Assembly (NCBI GenBank): GCA_017458885.1
Contig: JAFSZQ010000052.1
Coordinates: 1 to 7,529 of the forward strand
Source of the DNA: Oscillospiraceae bacterium
GTDB lineage: Bacteria; Bacillota; Clostridia; Oscillospirales; Oscillospiraceae
Reading direction: 5' to 3'
Length of the DNA stretch: 7,529 nucleotides
Of the stretch, positions 6,528 to 7,529 are shown one piece after another (position 1 is the first letter of the stretch; every line of letters begins with the position of its first letter). The position numbers were made by a program, and so were the translations under genes. The notes under the pieces are model-generated. The model made no database searches. It was not told the origin of the DNA and saw only the letters and a list, made by a program, of their open reading frames with translations.

Positions 6528-7529
6528 ATGAGCGATACGACGAAAAGAACGCTGCGCTGCTCCTTCTGCGGCAAGCAGGAGCGAGAGGTGCACCGTATGA
6601 TCCAGGGGCCCGCGGGCGTGCGCATCTGCGACGAGTGCGTGAACCTCTGCCGCGACATTCTGCAGGAGGGCTACTCCGTGCAGTCCGCGCCGGAGACCGT
6701 GCGCGAGCTGCCGACCCCGCGCGAGATCCACGACGTGCTCGACCAGTATATCATCGGGCAGGAGGCGGCGAAGGTTGCGCTGTCCGTGTCGGTCTACAAC
6801 CACTACAAGCGCATCTACTTCGGCGGCGGAGACGACGTGGAGCTGCAAAAGAGCAACATCCTCCTGCTCGGCCCCACCGGCTCGGGCAAGACGCTCTTTG
6901 CCCAGACGCTCTCGCGCATCCTGAAGGTGCCGTTCGCCATCGCGGACGCGACCACGCTGACCGAGGCGGGCTATGTCGGCGACGACGTGGAGAACATTCT
7001 GCTCCGGCTACTGCAGGCGGCGGACTACGACGTGGAGCTTGCCGAGCGCGGCATCATCTACGTCGACGAGATCGACAAGATCGCCCGCAAGAGCGAGAAC
7101 ACCTCCATCACGCGCGATGTGTCCGGCGAGGGCGTGCAGCAAGCGCTGCTGAAGATCGTCGAGGGCACGGTGGCGAACGTCCCGCCGCAGGGCGGCCGCA
7201 AGCACCCGCATCAGGAGTTCATCCAGATCGACACGCACAATATCCTGTTCATCTGCGGCGGCGCGTTCGAGGGTATCGACAAGATCATCGAAAACCGCCT
7301 CGACCGCAAGAGCATGGGCTTTGAAGCGGTGGTGGAGTCGAAGCAGGAAAAGCAGGGGAGTAAGATCCTGCGGGACGTGCAGCCCCACGACGTGCTCAAG
7401 TTCGGTATCATCCCCGAGCTGGTGGGCAGGCTTCCGGTCATCACCGCGCTGGACGCGCTGACGCGCGAGGATCTGGTGCGCATTTTGACCGAGCCGAAGA
7501 ACGCGCTGGTCAAGCAGTACCAAAAGCTC
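6528..7529 (+). CDS. clpX: ATP-dependent Clp protease ATP-binding subunit ClpX, 3' partial
   Basis: ClpX is a hexameric AAA+ unfoldase that recognises tagged substrates and feeds them to ClpP. The 334 visible residues stay open to the window edge; about 80-100 are missing, including the sensor-2 region. The N-terminal zinc-binding domain has Cys11, Cys14, Cys34 and Cys37. Walker A GPTGSGKT is at 115-122, pore-1 loop GYVG at 148-151, Walker B IIYVDEID at 176-183, the RKH loop at 224-226, and the arginine-finger segment ELVGRLP at 297-303. The ClpP-docking loop appears as KSMGF (261-265), with MGF where IGF is usual. The ATG at 6528 follows two purine patches, GGAGG (6505-6509) and AAGGA (6516-6520), the nearer one seven bases upstream. 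The 25-base gap after clpP points to co-transcription. The zinc domain and pore loops exclude ClpA, ClpC and HslU. Confidence 0.98.
   Translation, partial: MSDTTKRTLRCSFCGKQEREVHRMIQGPAGVRICDECVNLCRDILQEGYSVQSAPETVRELPTPREIHDVLDQYIIGQEAAKVALSVSVYNHYKRIYFGGGDDVELQKSNILLLGPTGSGKTLFAQTLSRILKVPFAIADATTLTEAGYVGDDVENILLRLLQAADYDVELAERGIIYVDEIDKIARKSENTSITRDVSGEGVQQALLKIVEGTVANVPPQGGRKHPHQEFIQIDTHNILFICGGAFEGIDKIIENRLDRKSMGFEAVVESKQEKQGSKILRDVQPHDVLKFGIIPELVGRLPVITALDALTREDLVRILTEPKNALVKQYQKL

Noticed and set aside
5882..6658. A 258-codon minus-strand open frame opposite clpP and the start of clpX
   Set aside because: It mirrors the codons of two unmistakable genes and shows no family motif of its own.
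6635..7324. A 229-codon plus-strand open frame within clpX
   Set aside because: It is an out-of-frame reading of clpX; the frame starting at 6528 gives a textbook ClpX through the same bases.

Overview
The window looks like chromosome from a high-G+C member of the Bacillota, most likely class Clostridia. I infer this from three things. The repair helicase is of the AddA type rather than RecB. The small phosphoesterase resembles a family (COG1768-like) common in Firmicutes. Every gene has a strong purine-rich Shine-Dalgarno sequence. By eye the G+C content is about two thirds, and third codon positions are overwhelmingly G or C. No species can be named from this alone. All genes lie on the + strand. 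I see no tRNA, rRNA, CRISPR array, insertion sequence or phage gene.

Layout: (1) Positions 1-3532 hold addA, missing its N-terminus at the window edge but with all helicase motifs and the C-terminal nuclease motifs intact. (2) Positions 3517-4200 hold a calcineurin-like metallophosphoesterase that overlaps the end of addA by 16 bases and is probably translationally coupled to it. (3) Positions 4201-4305 form an A+T-rich island with a likely extended -10 promoter. (4) Positions 4306-5820 hold tig (trigger factor), with an unusual 84-residue Lys/Ala/Pro/Glu-rich C-terminal tail. (5) Positions 5821-5920 form a gap with a long hairpin lacking a U-tract, a TATACT box and a canonical AGGAGG ribosome site. 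(6) Positions 5921-6502 hold clpP. (7) From 6528 to the window end runs clpX, cut off before its C-terminus.

The window therefore joins two functional blocks. The first is double-strand-break processing (AddA, normally acting with AddB, whose gene is not in view) plus a phosphoesterase of unknown substrate. The second is the well-known proteostasis cluster tig-clpP-clpX. There, a ribosome-bound chaperone meets nascent chains, and the ClpXP machine unfolds and degrades tagged or damaged proteins.

This is mainly an ordinary housekeeping region and I found no convincing new system. The parts most worth a second look are the histone-like tail on trigger factor and the hairpin between tig and clpP. 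A smaller point is the MGF tripeptide in ClpX where IGF is usual.
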